Assembly: GCA_036867785.1 (NCBI GenBank)
Contig: CP145427.1
Location: 186,001 to 250,000 of the forward strand
DNA length: 64,000 nucleotides
Origin: Plasmodiophora brassicae
Lineage: Eukaryota > Endomyxa: Phytomyxea > Phytomyxea > Plasmodiophorida
Direction of reading: 5' to 3'
Shown: positions 8,937 to 19,766 of the stretch, piece after piece
Layout: each line of letters begins with the position of its first letter
Position numbering within the stretch: position 1 is the stretch's first letter
Made by a program: the position numbers and the translations under genes
The notes under the pieces: model-generated
The model's database searches: none
The model's input: the letters and a program-made list of their open reading frames with translations, nothing else
What the model was told of the DNA's origin: nothing

Positions 8937-11433
8937 TCACAGCATTTGCGGCGAAGCGGTCCTGGGTGTGTGCCGAGGGTTGTTCGCGCCAGCAGCCGCC
9001 GGCGAAAGGCAGATCGCCGGACGGGGCATCCTGGACGCGAGCAGCCCCCGCTTGAGCGAGGCGCACGCCGCATCACCACGAGCAATGATGGCGTCGAACA
9101 TCGCCTTACTGGTGCGGCGCCTGGCCCACGGCTGTACCGATTCGAGGCCGCCGCCGCGTGTCGTTCGCCTAGCTGGACGGGATGCGGACGTGCCCTGAAA
9201 CGTACATGGAAGCGGCGCAGGGTCGGTGACGTCCGCGGGAGTGCCCTGAGGCGTTCCCTGAGGCGGACGCCCAGTGTCGACGGTTGGCTGAGGAGGCGCA
9301 AGGTCGGTGCCCTGCACGTGCGTGCCCGGAAGCGTACCCTGAGGGTGCGCAGGGTCGGGATCCTGGGGCGTGCCCTGAAGCGCGGCGCCCGACGACATCG
9401 CCTTAGGCCGACGGCGCGCTGCTTTGACGATGCGACGACCGTGCCAGGCAGGCCCTTGCTGATGCGGAGGATCGAGAGCCAGCACAGGGGCGTCCTGGAG
9501 CCACACGGAAGGGCTGATCGGGGGCGGTGGACGGGATGCGGAAGTGCCCTGAAACGTACATTGAAGAGGCGCAGGGTCGGTGACGTCCGTGGGAGTGCCC
9601 TGAGGCGTTTCCTGAGGCGGGCGCACAGTGCCGACGGGTGCCTGAGGAGGCGAAAGGTCGGTGGTCTGCAGGAGCGCGCCCGGAAGCGTACCCTGAGGGG
9701 GTGCCGGGTCGGGATCCTCGGGCGTGCCCTGAAGCGCGGCGCCTGATTTCGCCTTAGGCCGGCGCCGCGCTGCTTTGATGATGCGACGGCCGAGCCCGGC
9801 AGGCCCTTGCTGATGCGGAGGATCGAGAGCCAGCACAGGAGCGTCCTGGAGCAGCACGGAAGAGCTGATCGGTGGCGGCAGCACAAGGCCGGTGCCTTGC
9901 GACGTGCTGGCCCGCAGCGGGAGCGTGTCCTGTGGAGCGCCCTGGGGCCTGCCCTGATCGTGCGATACGGTGCTCAACGACGCCTGGTAGTGCATGTAGC
10001 GTAACTCCTCGAAGGACGAACCCGCATGCTCAGGCGAAGCAGTGATGGACACGATGTGGCCTTCGGTGTCGGACGACGGCACATGACTGGCGAACGTGCT
10101 GCTCGGCGCCAAGCTGGACGCAGACGTCGCGAGGGAGCCAGCAGAGGCGGGGAGCCGCGCCCCTTGACACACACTCGGCCGGGACGCGTCCTGAACCACG
10201 CGCTGGTACGTGGGTTGGTCGGGAGTCCCCTGACACACACCGTGGGACACGCCTTGAGGCTTTTCCTGATCAGACGTGGCCAGCTGGGGCAGGGCGGCCG
10301 GCAACTCGGTCCGGGACGAGGCCTGCGGCGGTTCCCGGGGCGTCTCCTGACGTGTCTGCTGGGGCAGGCCGGTGTACGTGAACGTGGGCTTGGCAATAAT
10401 GAACGATGGGGTGGCTTGAGACGGCACAGGAGTGTCCTGATGCGTATCTGCTGATCCTGGGGCGGTCCCCTGCGCTAGTTTGGTGTTCTTCGTGGCATCG
10501 GGAGTGTCCTGTGACGTGTACAGATCAGCTGTGTCCTGACGAGACGTATCCTGGGGCTTGCCCCTGTAAATGAACGCGGGCTGTGCAAGGACGACCGACG
10601 AGGTGGACTGAGACGGCACACGAGGGGTGCCCTGATCAAGCGTTTCCTTGAGCGGGTCAGCTGTGCCCTGAGCCCTCGAGCGTCGACCGGCGGTACGTCG
10701 TGAGCGCTTGGAGGCGTGAGCTGTTTCCAGCTGATGAGACGTATCCTGCGATGTACCCTGAAGCCTGCCCAAGTCCTGAGGCCTGCCCTCGAGCGCTTCT
10801 TGGGTTGGCTTAACGTTCAAGACGAACGTGAACGGCGTAAGGGTCGACGACTTGGGTGCAGGTTGTCGCCCCGCTTTGGTGAGGCGGCGCAGGGGCGGCT
10901 CAGCTTTGTCAGGTGTGTCCAGCTGAAACGTCCCCTGGAACGTGGGCGCCTGGGGCGCCCCTTGAACCGTGCCAGTATGGGACGCGACCTGATGACACGT
11001 CTTCTTCTCAAGCTTAGTCAGGTGCAGGCCCTCGAAGATGCCCTCGAACGGGCTCTGAGAGGGCATCTTGGTCGATACGCCCTGAGACGACACATCTGCA
11101 ATTTTCTCAGGAGGCTGTGCTCGCCAGCCGGCGGTACCAAACGCAGGTTTCGTGTCCTTGGCGGCGTGATTCGCGTTCTGCAACTTGCCCTGAAGCGTGT
11201 CCTGGGGCATGCCATTATGAGTTATAAAGGTCAGCAATGTAGTGCACGTAGACGTGGTAATTCACCTGAGGCAGAACAAGGGTGTCCTGAGACGCAGGCA
11301 CAGCTGCGCCCCGAGGCTGCGACGGCTGTGTGTTGACGGCCGCGCACGTTGCTCCTTTGCTGTTCTTGGCACCGGCGTACGCGACGGATGCGGAGACCGC
11401 GGCGACGAAAGCGACAAGCCTGAGGGCGGACAT
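8937..11433 (-). CDS. Secreted low-complexity Gln-Gly/Asp-Thr repeat protein
   Basis: Exon 1 (11266-11433) encodes a clear signal peptide, LRLVAFVAAVSASVAYA, and is joined by a 64-bp phase-0 intron to a 2,265-bp exon (8937-11201); the product is 810 residues. The mature protein is dominated by irregular QGTPQ, QDTP and QGTF motifs and is poor in Cys and aromatic residues, so it is probably disordered. Residues encoded around 9170-9530 and 9530-9880 are an internal tandem duplication (both carry LALDPPHQQGPA). I do not recognise a family; a cell-surface, spore-wall or host-directed role is inferred from the secretion signal and repeats. The opposite strand is open over part of this exon but only because of its composition. 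Confidence 0.7.
9170..9880 (-). repeat. Tandem internal duplication in the repeat protein
   Basis: Two units of about 355 bp encode nearly the same run, including LALDPPHQQGPA, a basic ARRRPKA stretch and several QGT motifs. The second unit differs by scattered substitutions and small indels, so the duplication is not very recent. Confidence 0.7.
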
Positions 11434-12284
11434 GGAACGCAGCCTGTTGCCGTCTGTTGCGATTGGCACGACCATCCAATTATCAATGTGGAAGGCGCCC
11501 GCGATCCAGTCTGACCGCACTGCTCTAAACAGAACTCGCGGACAAAATCTATAAATAGGTTTCCTTGTCGCACTGAACCAATCGCCGAACCTGGTTTGTG
11601 TGGGCTTCTCTATCCGGCTCATGCTGCAAGCAAATTGGGTACGACGAAGTGCTACTTACAGTGAGCGCAGGACGCCCAGGTCATTGTCTCAAGGGCGCGA
11701 CGTGGCCCGAGCCGACGGTTTTCATCGAAGCACGCGATGAGGTACATGTGCACTGAATCGCGCTAGTCCTGCTGCCCTATGGCCATTCGAACGCTACGAC
11801 TGGATCGGGTGAAGGGTACCAGTAGTCAAATGGGTGCCGGTCGCGCCTTGCTGCCAATTCAGCAACGTTTGCATACGCAGTCGACCCCTCTTCTGCACGC
11901 TCTGCCTGGTAACCGAGTCCCGACAGTCGCATGCTGGCGTGCCGTTCCCGACACTGCCTCCTAGACCTGCACTCGGCGTTCCCGATTGATGTCAGCAAGC
12001 ACGGTGCCGCATCGCCATTATCGATGCTGTCGCGCTCGCCGTCGGCTGCTGCTCTGCGGCGACGTCGTCGACGCCCTGGGCATCACCCTTCCCAAACGCC
12101 TCCTTCACCCGTACGTTTACCTGTAGACGGCCGCGCCGAGGAACACTTTCAGGACGCATTTGAACTGTATGACCGCCATGTATGCGTCGAGGTTTGACCC
12201 ATCGTCGGTGACGACGGTCGTTGCAGAGTTCGATCACGTCCGCGTTCGGAGCTGGTGAACGCCAGTCAGCTGCAGAACGCGGGC
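11434..12284. other. Region without a gene I can support
   Basis: About 850 bp lie between two supported genes. Part of 12000-12284 may be a 5' exon of the following coiled-coil gene: a stretch near 12170-12254 starting MTAMYASRFDPSS reads well on the plus strand, but I found no GT/AG pair joining it in frame. A minus-strand frame at 11777-11998 ending YWYPSPDPVVAFEWP has natural composition but no start exon. Both stay unassigned. Confidence 0.4.
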
Positions 12285-13146
12285 ATGGCCGCGGTTCCGC
12301 CTGGGCGCGCGGCTCGCATCCTTCTGGACATTGCCGCGCTGCAAGCGCTGGTGAGGGAGCAGAGCGAGGCGCTCGACAGAAATAGCGAGATGCTGCCACG
12401 CAACGGGGTCCTGGCGCAGAAGCGCAACCTGTACGCGTTCTGCCTGAACGGCCTGTTCCGCATCGATGGACTATACCTGCCCGCGTACGCTCGCTTCGTC
12501 GCAGACGTCTTCCGTCGATACGACGACAACGCGAGGGAGGTCGCATTGCAGGCGCACGCTGGCAAACACAAGGCCACCAGCGATGTGCATTTCGCCAGGC
12601 GGCTACTGGAAGCCAAGGTTGCCGATCTCCAGAAAACGGTCGACGACGCCCGAGATGACAGGCAGAGACTCGCCAAGCAGATCGAGTTGATCACGGAACA
12701 GAAGGTTTGCTGTCGCTCCGGACCGGGTGAGCCGCAGCAGCAGCAGTAACGTGGTCGGCGCCTTTCAGGAGAAAGTCGAGCAGGAACTGGAACTGTACAA
12801 GAAGTTCGTGTTCGTGAAAACGGGTCGCATGGGACTGGACTGGGGTCGCCCGATCCCCAACGGGGACCTGCCGACGCTACAGTTCATGAGGGATGAGTAT
12901 CCGACGCAGGCGGCCATGCTGGAGGCGCGCATCCAGGCGGCGGCATACACGCCCGGGTACGGCTGCATCGACGTCGACAGCGACGACGACGACGACGACG
13001 ACGTCGTCGCCACCGGCAAGGCCGCCATCAGCGACGCGCTCGACGACATCGAGTTGCGCTCGAAGCAGATCGCGACGATCTGGGACGAGGCGCCGGCGCC
13101 GCAGCTGGGGCCGCCCGCTGACCCGGCGGACACTACGAAAGAATAA
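12285..13146 (+). CDS. Coiled-coil protein with acidic stretch
   Basis: Exons 12285-12704 and 12769-13146 are joined by a 64-bp phase-0 intron (acceptor cctttcag); the product is at least 265 residues. Heptad coiled coil runs from about residue 100 across the splice (EAKVADLQKTVDDARD to EKVEQELELYKKF), followed by a conserved-looking WGRPIPNGDLPTLQFM segment and an acidic run of seven Asp. No signal peptide is visible. The intron contains a short CAG run that would read as poly-Gln if unspliced. I do not recognise the family. The true start may lie in an upstream exon. Confidence 0.7.
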
Positions 13147-13225
13147 CGATCTGCGCGGGGTTTACATACCGCATGTGTAGTGCGCGTTACGTCGCGTCGC
13201 CTCGCGGACTGCGCGCCACGTGCGG

Positions 13226-14184
13226 ATGACGAAGCAGGCACCGAGCAACAGTGAGAGCGTGTTAGCGTCGGTGGCGGCCGGCGACTCCGCGTTCGACGAC
13301 GACGATGCGGACGTCGTCGACGTCACCGAGGCCGAGCTGCTGGCGCTGCTGGACGCGAACGAGAACCCCCTGCTGACCTGCCGTCGCCTGTTCCTGCCGG
13401 GCGCGGGACGCCACCGCCTGCAGGTGCTGTCGGCCGCCGACGCCGACCGGCTGTACCGCGACGGTGTCGTTGTCATCGACGGGTTCGTCGACGGTGCGAC
13501 GGTCGCGTCCGCGCGGCACTCGGCGCTGTCGATGAGGTCGGACGGCGTGCTGGCCCGGCCTGCGATCGCGAAGGCGCGCAGCGCCGGCGTCGCTGACGGC
13601 GACGCCGGCGCCCTGGACGAGTACCGCGACAACGATGCACGCGACGATGTCATCGCCTGGCTGCATGCCGGCCAGGGCGGCGGCGATCCGCTCGACGCCG
13701 TTCTTGCGCGTCTCGAGTGCCTGCGTCGCGACCTGTCCCGCCTGATCGCGCTACGTGGCACGGTAAGCGCTGGCGCGACGACGACGTCTGCGAGCGCGCG
13801 CTGACACGCGCGCGTTCGCAGGTTGAGTACCAGCTGGCCGTGTACGCGCCTGGTGGCCGGTACGAGAAGCACCGGGACGCGTTGCCGATCGACGACCCCG
13901 AAGACGACCTGCAGAGGCGCGTCACCGCGATCTGCTACCTGAACGACGACGAATGGGACGTGGCGAACGACGGCGGGGCGCTGCGCGTCTTCGTCCCCGT
14001 GGTGGACGACGACGACGACCCGGGTCGTACGCCGGATGGCGGCGCCGTCGTCGACAACGGGTCGCGCTGCATGGACGTTGAGCCGCGCGCCGGCCGCCTG
14101 GCCCTGTTCCTCAGCGGCGCTATTGACCATGCCGTCCTTCCCGCGCATCGCGAACGTGTCGCCGTGACGGCCTGGATCAGATAA
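13226..14184 (+). CDS. 2-oxoglutarate/Fe(II) oxygenase, prolyl-hydroxylase type
   Basis: Exons 13226-13762 and 13822-14184 (59-bp phase-0 intron) encode 299 residues. The double-stranded beta-helix core is in the second half: YQLAVYAPGGRYEKHRDA carries the iron-binding His196 and Asp198, VTAICYLNDDEW follows, and SGAIDHAVLP carries the distal His at about residue 282, followed by an Arg suited to bind 2-oxoglutarate. This is the prolyl 4-hydroxylase/EGLN arrangement. The N-terminal part has the usual VVVIDGFVDG entry strand. No signal peptide is visible, so a cytosolic or nuclear enzyme is likelier than an ER collagen-type one. The substrate is unknown. Confidence 0.85.
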
Positions 14185-14233
14185 ACGCGGCTGCGTCGTC
14201 CCATCACTCCTGTATTCGACCAGGCGGTCGTCG

Positions 14234-15219
14234 TCACAAGCGCTGCAGGGCGATGCCTGTCGGCGTGGGCTGGATCGCGTACTGGACGCAATTCGTCCTG
14301 TCCTGGTACACGGGCGTCAGCGCTCTCTGTTTCCGCCGGTCAGCGCGTGTGTGCCCGCACGTCAGCACGACGAACGTCTTACCTGGAGGTTCTTCAGGGA
14401 GCACTCACCCAGGTTCAAATGCCGGACGGTCCCGTCGCCGACCGCCTTGGACAGCTGGTCGAACGCCGCCCGGCAGTACTGGTCTGTCGCAACCGACGAC
14501 GGCCGATTGCCAGCGAACGGCTCCAGCAACTTGGACACCAGACCGCCTTCCCAGGACGCCTTCAGCTGGGCGTTGCTCAGGTACGGGCACCTGTACAAGG
14601 CCACCCGTTAGCGTGATCGCGTCCGTTCCGGCAGGCACGAACGGTACGTGTCGGGCTGGCCGTTAGTTGACGTCGCGATCATGCCAGCCCCGGCAGCGGG
14701 CGAACCTTGGGCGGCGCCTTGGACGACGACGGCCTGCTCCTCGGCAACCTGTTTGCTCCGAAAGCCAAAGAAACGTTTCGTGCGGGCCCAGACGCCCGCC
14801 TTCTCGGGTGCTCCTTCAGCTGTCGCGTCGGACGCCGACGACGATGATACGGCGAGCTTGGACTTGAAGATGCCTTTGATCCGGTTGCCGGCGTGCTGGA
14901 AGATGGATTCGTGCAGGTCCTCCTGCGGCCAGTTGGGCGGGGATCGATCGCACCCTTCAACTGTTGCGATCACAGCGAGGGTCTGCACCCGGCTGCCCTC
15001 CCGGACGCCTTGCGATCGGCAGTCGTTGCCTTTCGGGAGGCTCGTGCGAATCGCCTGGACGTCCGGGCACGTCGTCAGCCCTTTCACGAACATGGGCGCG
15101 TGCGCTGGCAGCTGGCCGACCCGCACCCCTTCGTCGTACTGCTGCTGGCAGTACTCCGATATGTCCACAGCACTGCAGCACAGGACGCCCGCCAGCACAG
15201 CAACGGCCCACGTTGTCAT
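14234..15219 (-). CDS. Secreted cysteine-patterned protein, paralogue A
   Basis: Exons 14648-15219, 14383-14590 and 14234-14302 (introns 57 and 80 bp) encode 282 residues. It starts with a signal peptide (MTTWAVAVLAGVLCCSA). Domain 1 shares the pattern D-GV-x2-G-L-x3-AP-x-F-x-KG-x3-CPDV-x3-R and then EG-R-QT-AV-x3-GCD with the gene at 18620-19607; domain 2 starts CPYL and ends SLKNLQ just before the last intron. Between them is a Ser/Ala-rich and basic linker. Both intron positions and phases match the paralogue, so the pair arose by duplication. I recognise no known family; a secreted, possibly host-facing role is inferred. Confidence 0.75.
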
Positions 15220-15424
15220 CGGCGTTGGGCAAGTTTGAAGAATGAGCGCCCCGGAGGGTCGGAACTCTGACAGCGCGTGACTCACTCGCAAACGAGGGAC
15301 ATCTTTCTCAGTGGGGCATCGTTTGCGGCGTCCACGAGCGTAGACCGCCAGTCGATCTGACGCCGAACTGGGCCGCGCTAGCCCGTGTCGCGCCTCGTGC
15401 AGCCGAACGACGAGCGTCGTCGAC

Positions 15425-16205
15425 ATGCAGTGGCAGTCGTCGGTGCCGCTGTTAACGGTGATCGTGGGGACCGTTGCAGTGCATGTGGCTTCAGCCATGT
15501 ACTGCCGTCGTCGTCGTACGATCCGTGTGCATCGCCTGCGCAATCGGTACGTCGCCGTGCGCCATGGGCAGAGCCGGGCGAACGTCCTCGGGATCGTGAA
15601 CAGCCGGCCGGGCGACCCGGAGTACGCGCTCACCGACCTGGGCTGGGAGCAGGTCTCGCGCACCGCCGACCGCCTCGATCGGCACACGCTGCCGGCGTCG
15701 ACCCGAATCCTGATTCGGCATTCGCCATTGAAGCGCGCCGCTGAGACCGCGGCCATCATCGCGCAGCGCCTCCGGATCCGCCCCGACGTCATCGCCAGCG
15801 ACGACGGCCTCATCGAACGGGACTTTGGTGATGGCGAGGGGGCGCCTTGCCAGACGGTGTACGAGACCGTCTGGGAGCGCGACCGACGGAGTTGTTCCGG
15901 GGACGAGCATCGTGGCGGCGGTGGTGTCGAGAGGTCGGTACGCGAGCGGTCGCACGATCCAATTGGGCGCTGAGTGTCTGCGACACAGTACCGGATCCGT
16001 CCTGGTTCGCACGATTCGGTTTATTCGGGCGATGGAGGAGGAGCACGCCAGGTCGACCATCATCATCGTGTCGCACGGCGACACGTTGAACGTTCTCGCG
16101 ACGGCATTCGCGGGCGTCGACCCGAGCCGCCACCGGGACGGGCCGTGCCTGGCCACTGCCGAGGCGATCGTCCTGAATGATGTGAAATCTGACCAATATA
16201 ACTGA
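15425..16205 (+). CDS. Histidine phosphatase (phosphoglycerate mutase-like)
   Basis: Exons 15425-15933 and 15989-16205 (55-bp intron) encode 241 residues. The RHG catalytic motif is in YVAVRHGQSRANVLG; the second arginine is in RILIRHSPLKRAAETA, and the second catalytic histidine in IIIVSHGDTLNVL, all in family order. The splice restores GVES-TGSVLVRTIRFI. The N-terminal 25 residues are hydrophobic (VPLLTVIVGTVAVHVASA) and could be a signal peptide or membrane anchor, followed by a basic cluster. The family includes small-molecule phosphatases and mutases; the substrate is not evident. The start is divergent from the secreted paralogue A, 205 bp away. Confidence 0.85.
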
Positions 16206-16257
16206 ACGTGTCCAAGGCGGTCGTCATCGACGCCCACCGTCGACCGCGAACAGACGT

Positions 16258-18217
16258 TTATGATCCGGATAGGAGCGCAACAGCATGCGGGATGGATTCA
16301 ACGATGGTTTCGAGGTTCTCCACGACCCCAGAGGGGCTTCCAACGAGGTTAACGATCAACCTGCATGCAAACATCCCAGTTAGCGCATACAACAGAATAT
16401 CGTAGGGAACGTTACGTTTTGTCCCGAACACCAGCAACAGCACGGCTGAGAATGGCATGCGGTGTGTGCTTGCGACCTTCGATCTGCATCGCGGTGGTGA
16501 TTGCGGGAACCTGCCGGTGCACAACCGAAGCAGTGGCGTCCGGTGTGACGTCCCTAGAACTCAGGCCAGTGCCGCCCAGGGTGAACACAACGCTGACGGG
16601 ATCTGGCCCGCTGCTGAACTGGATCAACCTGGAACGAATTTCGTCCAGCTCGTCGGGAACGGCATCGGCCGCGGTGACAATGAATTTCGCTGCAGTGGCC
16701 GACTGCAGGAATTTGACAGCAGCAGGCCCGCTTCGATCTTCGTACGCTCCATTGCAGACCCGGTCGCTGCACGTAAGGACGGCCACTCGAATTTCGCGCT
16801 GCTGTGAGCGGGAATGCTTGTGATAATGCGGGCAATGGCTTTGCTCAGAACTCGACGACACGTCTGGTGAAATCGGGCGGCGTTGCGACGCGTCGATTGG
16901 CCCAATGAGAAGAGCGTCCACAATTGAACCGGACGATAGCGGATCCCGTTGCGAGGGAACACACAGGAATGCATTGGCGCCAGCCAAGCTCGTAATTCGT
17001 GAGCTGCATTGACGACCGGTACTCGAGGCGACCAGCCCGCGTGATGCCGGATCCCACCGGACGACAGCTCGATGATATTCCATGCGTTCAGGATCGCATT
17101 TGATATCCGTGTCGATTCGGCACTGGAGCTTCACTGGACGCGACTGCCCGTGCGCCAGCGCGGAAAGCGCCTGGAGCACCAGGAGTTCGCATGTGACGAA
17201 CGCGCTGACCGGATTTCCAGGCAGAGCCAGCACCAACAGGTCGGTTGCCGACCGCCGGGGAATCGTAGCGAACGTGGTCGGTTTCCCGGGACGCATGCGC
17301 AGGCGACCGAAGTGCACCGTCCCGAGTTCGCCCAGCGTTGGCTTGACGAGGTCATGCGATCCCATAGACACGCCACCCGTCGTCACGAGCATGTCGAGGG
17401 AAGACACAGCGTCGGCGAATAGTTCCCGAACGGATGCCTCGTCGTCGGCGATGACGCCACAGTCGACGACCTGAGCATAGCGTAACTGCGATAACATTGC
17501 CATGAGCATCGGCCGGTTGCTGTCCCGAACGATGCCCCGCGCAATCTCATCACCCGTCGATGCGACGCCAACGCGAACCCGCGAATACACGTCAATGTGC
17601 CCAACGCCAGCGGCGGCGAGCATTGCAATCTCGCTGGCGGTGATAGTACAGCTTTGCGCGACAAGCAGGTCGCCCTCGGCCATGTCGGACGCGGCGTCCC
17701 GAACAAATGTGCCGGGGTCGGATGCGACACAGACCTCAACGGTACCGGGGCGCGGTCCTGGTGCCGTCTTCTCCACCTAACGCACGCGCACTGTTAATAG
17801 AGCGGTCGACTGGAAACAATGGAAACCGTAGAGGCTGAACAGATACAGAAATACGGTTACCATGACGACAGCATCGGCACCGCGCGGGACGGCAGCTCCG
17901 GTAGTGATGTACGCGACCTGACCCGGGCGGAGCGCCGACGCGTCAGGGGCGCGACCGGCAGCGATCTCATCAACGACGGTGTACACGCCGGGCCCATCCG
18001 CGCTGACCACAGCGTACCCGTCCATCATCGACGTCGGCCACTCCGGCAGGCCCACCGGGCTACGAACGTCGGCGGACGCCCGGCGGCCGAGCGCGTCGCC
18101 CAGCGCCACGCGCTCCACGCCGCGTGTCGCGTTCCGCGACGCCACGTCCAGCACCGCCGCGATCGCGTCGTCCATCTCCACCATCGGCCACGGCGATTCA
18201 CGCGGCGATGCCCCCAT
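16258..18217 (-). CDS. CNX1: CNX1/gephyrin-type molybdenum cofactor protein (MoeA-MogA order)
   Basis: Exons 17861-18217, 16416-17776 and 16258-16360 (introns 84 and 55 bp) encode 606 residues. The N-terminal MoeA-like E domain shows SMMDGYAVVS, TTGGVSMGSHDLVKPT and LALPGNPVSAFVT; a His/Ser-rich linker (SHCPHYHKHSRSQQ) follows; the C-terminal MogA-like G domain shows VAVLTCSDRVCNGAYEDRSG, TLGGTGLSSRDVTPDAT and, across the last splice, SRAVAGVRDKT-LIVNLVGSP. The G domain adenylylates molybdopterin and the E domain inserts molybdate. The E-then-G order is that of plant Cnx1, the reverse of animal gephyrin. The start at 18217 is chosen because upstream sequence is a minisatellite. Confidence 0.92.
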
Positions 18218-18288
18218 GCTGACCGTGCAGCCCCGAAACCCGAATGACCGCCGCCCCCGCGCCGATTTTGGTCGGGCCACCCCGTTGT

Positions 18289-18451
18289 GGCAGCAGCGGC
18301 ACTGTGGCAGCAGCGGCACTGTGGCAGCAGCGGCACTGTGGCAGCAGCTGCACTGTGGCAGCAGCGGCACTGTGGCAGCAGCTGCACTGTGGCAGCAGCT
18401 GCACTGTGGCACCAGCGGCACTGTGGCACCAGCGGCACTGTGGCAGCAGCG
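18289..18451. repeat. 17-bp minisatellite, about 9.5 copies
   Basis: Unit ggcagcagcggcactgt is repeated nine full times plus a partial copy, with a few g/t and g/c variants (cagctg, caccag). Because 17 is not a multiple of 3, the array reads through all frames on both strands without stops, which creates artificial open frames. It sits just upstream of the CNX1 start. Confidence 0.95.
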
Positions 18452-18619
18452 AGCTGCAATCCTGCAACGGTGCAGTGAATGATGCGCGACTGTCTCCTCA
18501 TGTTGACTGCGCCACTCGCCCGCGTGCACGTGTGCCCTTCACCGACGCCGCCCCGCGCGTTGCATCGGTCCAAGGCAGCAAGCAGGTGGTCCCCTGTTCG
18601 GAACGGTGTGACCCGTGTT

Positions 18620-19607
18620 TTATGTTGCGGTGCCGATGACGTGTGGCATTGTGATGCCGGTCGGCGTTTCGTACGACACTGTCATGCCGGCCGATGTGGC
18701 GCGCAGGTCGATTCTGCATGCCGGGTACAAGATCGCGGGGAGAGCAGCCTGCCACGATCATGAGGTGGGGATATGAACGAGCGCGCGGCGGCATTGGACA
18801 ACATACCTGGAGGTGCACCAGCTCGCACTGGTCCAACCCGCTAGCCTCGATGGTTTGCTGGATGCTCTCGGCGGCACCGGCACATTCGGCTACCGTCGTC
18901 GGGATGCCGACCACGCTGTACTTAACGAGCGTTTGGGCGAATTCGCCTCCTTTGGATTTCAGCAGATCGGGACCCACCAGCGCAGGGCATCTGTCCCACA
19001 CCGGTCAGCGCGATACACACACGAGAACGCAGGACAACATCCCGCACCTTGACGTCAGGGAATCCACGTCGTCGTTCAACGGCACCTGCATGACAGTCGT
19101 CTCTTTCGTGGTGCCACCATCGGACAGCGCCTTCCCCGTTGTCGACGTCGTCACGGTTTCGTCGTCGCCATCCGACTTGGACGACGTCGCCTGCTGCCTG
19201 ATCGTCGAGACGGTCTTCGAAAACGGATCGCTGCCCGACGACGTCGTCGTCGTCGTCTTGGTGACGACGACCCGCTCCTTGCCGTGCATGTCGACCTCGG
19301 CCCAGTCGTTCCACTTCGACAGGTCGCATCCGAGGACGGCGAGGACGGCCCCGGTCTGAATCCGGAGGCCTTCCTGGTACCCGCGCGCCTCGCACGCGCT
19401 GGCATCGGACCCGTCGCCCTTCAGCGCCTGTCGAACCCGGTCCACATCTGGGCAATGCGACTCCCCTTTCGCGAACCGGGGCGCGTCCTCGGACAGCATA
19501 CCGCGCGGCACGCCTCGGTCGAACGCGTCCTCGCACGACAGCGTCTCCGCGCCGTGCACAACGACGCCGGCCAGCACCGCCACCCACCAGCACAGCCAAC
19601 GTTCCAT
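18620..19607 (-). CDS. Secreted cysteine-patterned protein, paralogue B
   Basis: Exons 19048-19607, 18807-18990 and 18620-18748 (introns 57 and 58 bp) encode 290 residues. The signal peptide is MERWLCWWVAVLAGVVVHG. Domain 1 has DRGVPRGMLSEDAPRFAKG, CPDV, YQEGLRIQTGAVLAVLGCD; domain 2 has CPALVGPDLLKSKGG, a Cys before AGAAESIQQ, and CELVHLQ at the end of exon 2. The linker is Thr/Ser-rich (TKTTTTTSSGSD). Exon layout, intron phases and spacing of the main cysteines match paralogue A, 4 kb away. The last exon ends PTGITMPHVIGTAT, recalling PTPTGIALQRL in A. Function unknown; secretion is the only clear clue. Confidence 0.75.
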
Positions 19608-19766
19608 GGCGATCCACCCGGGTTTGGAATTCTGGACCGCGTCCCGTCGGGACGTCGGGTCAGGTACGCGCCTGGTCTCGGAACGTGACTCATTGCGGCG
19701 CCGGGCGACGTATATAAAGTCGACCTACATCGGGAACGGCCGCCGAGGCCGACCCCCGCGGCGCAA

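Noticed and set aside
7743-9746. A 667-residue plus-strand frame covering the end of the five-exon gene and the opposite strand of the repeat protein
   Set aside because: Only its first 340 bases are a real exon; the rest is low-complexity antisense of the Gln-Gly-Thr repeats.
15491-16237. A minus-strand frame opposite the histidine phosphatase
   Set aside because: The plus strand has all catalytic motifs and a frame-restoring intron.
18289-18451. CRISPR-like array
   Set aside because: Units are contiguous with no spacers, and the genome is eukaryotic.
18198-18573. Proteins of repeated HSAAAATVPLLPQC or ALWQQRHCGSS type
   Set aside because: They come from the 17-bp minisatellite, which is open in all frames.
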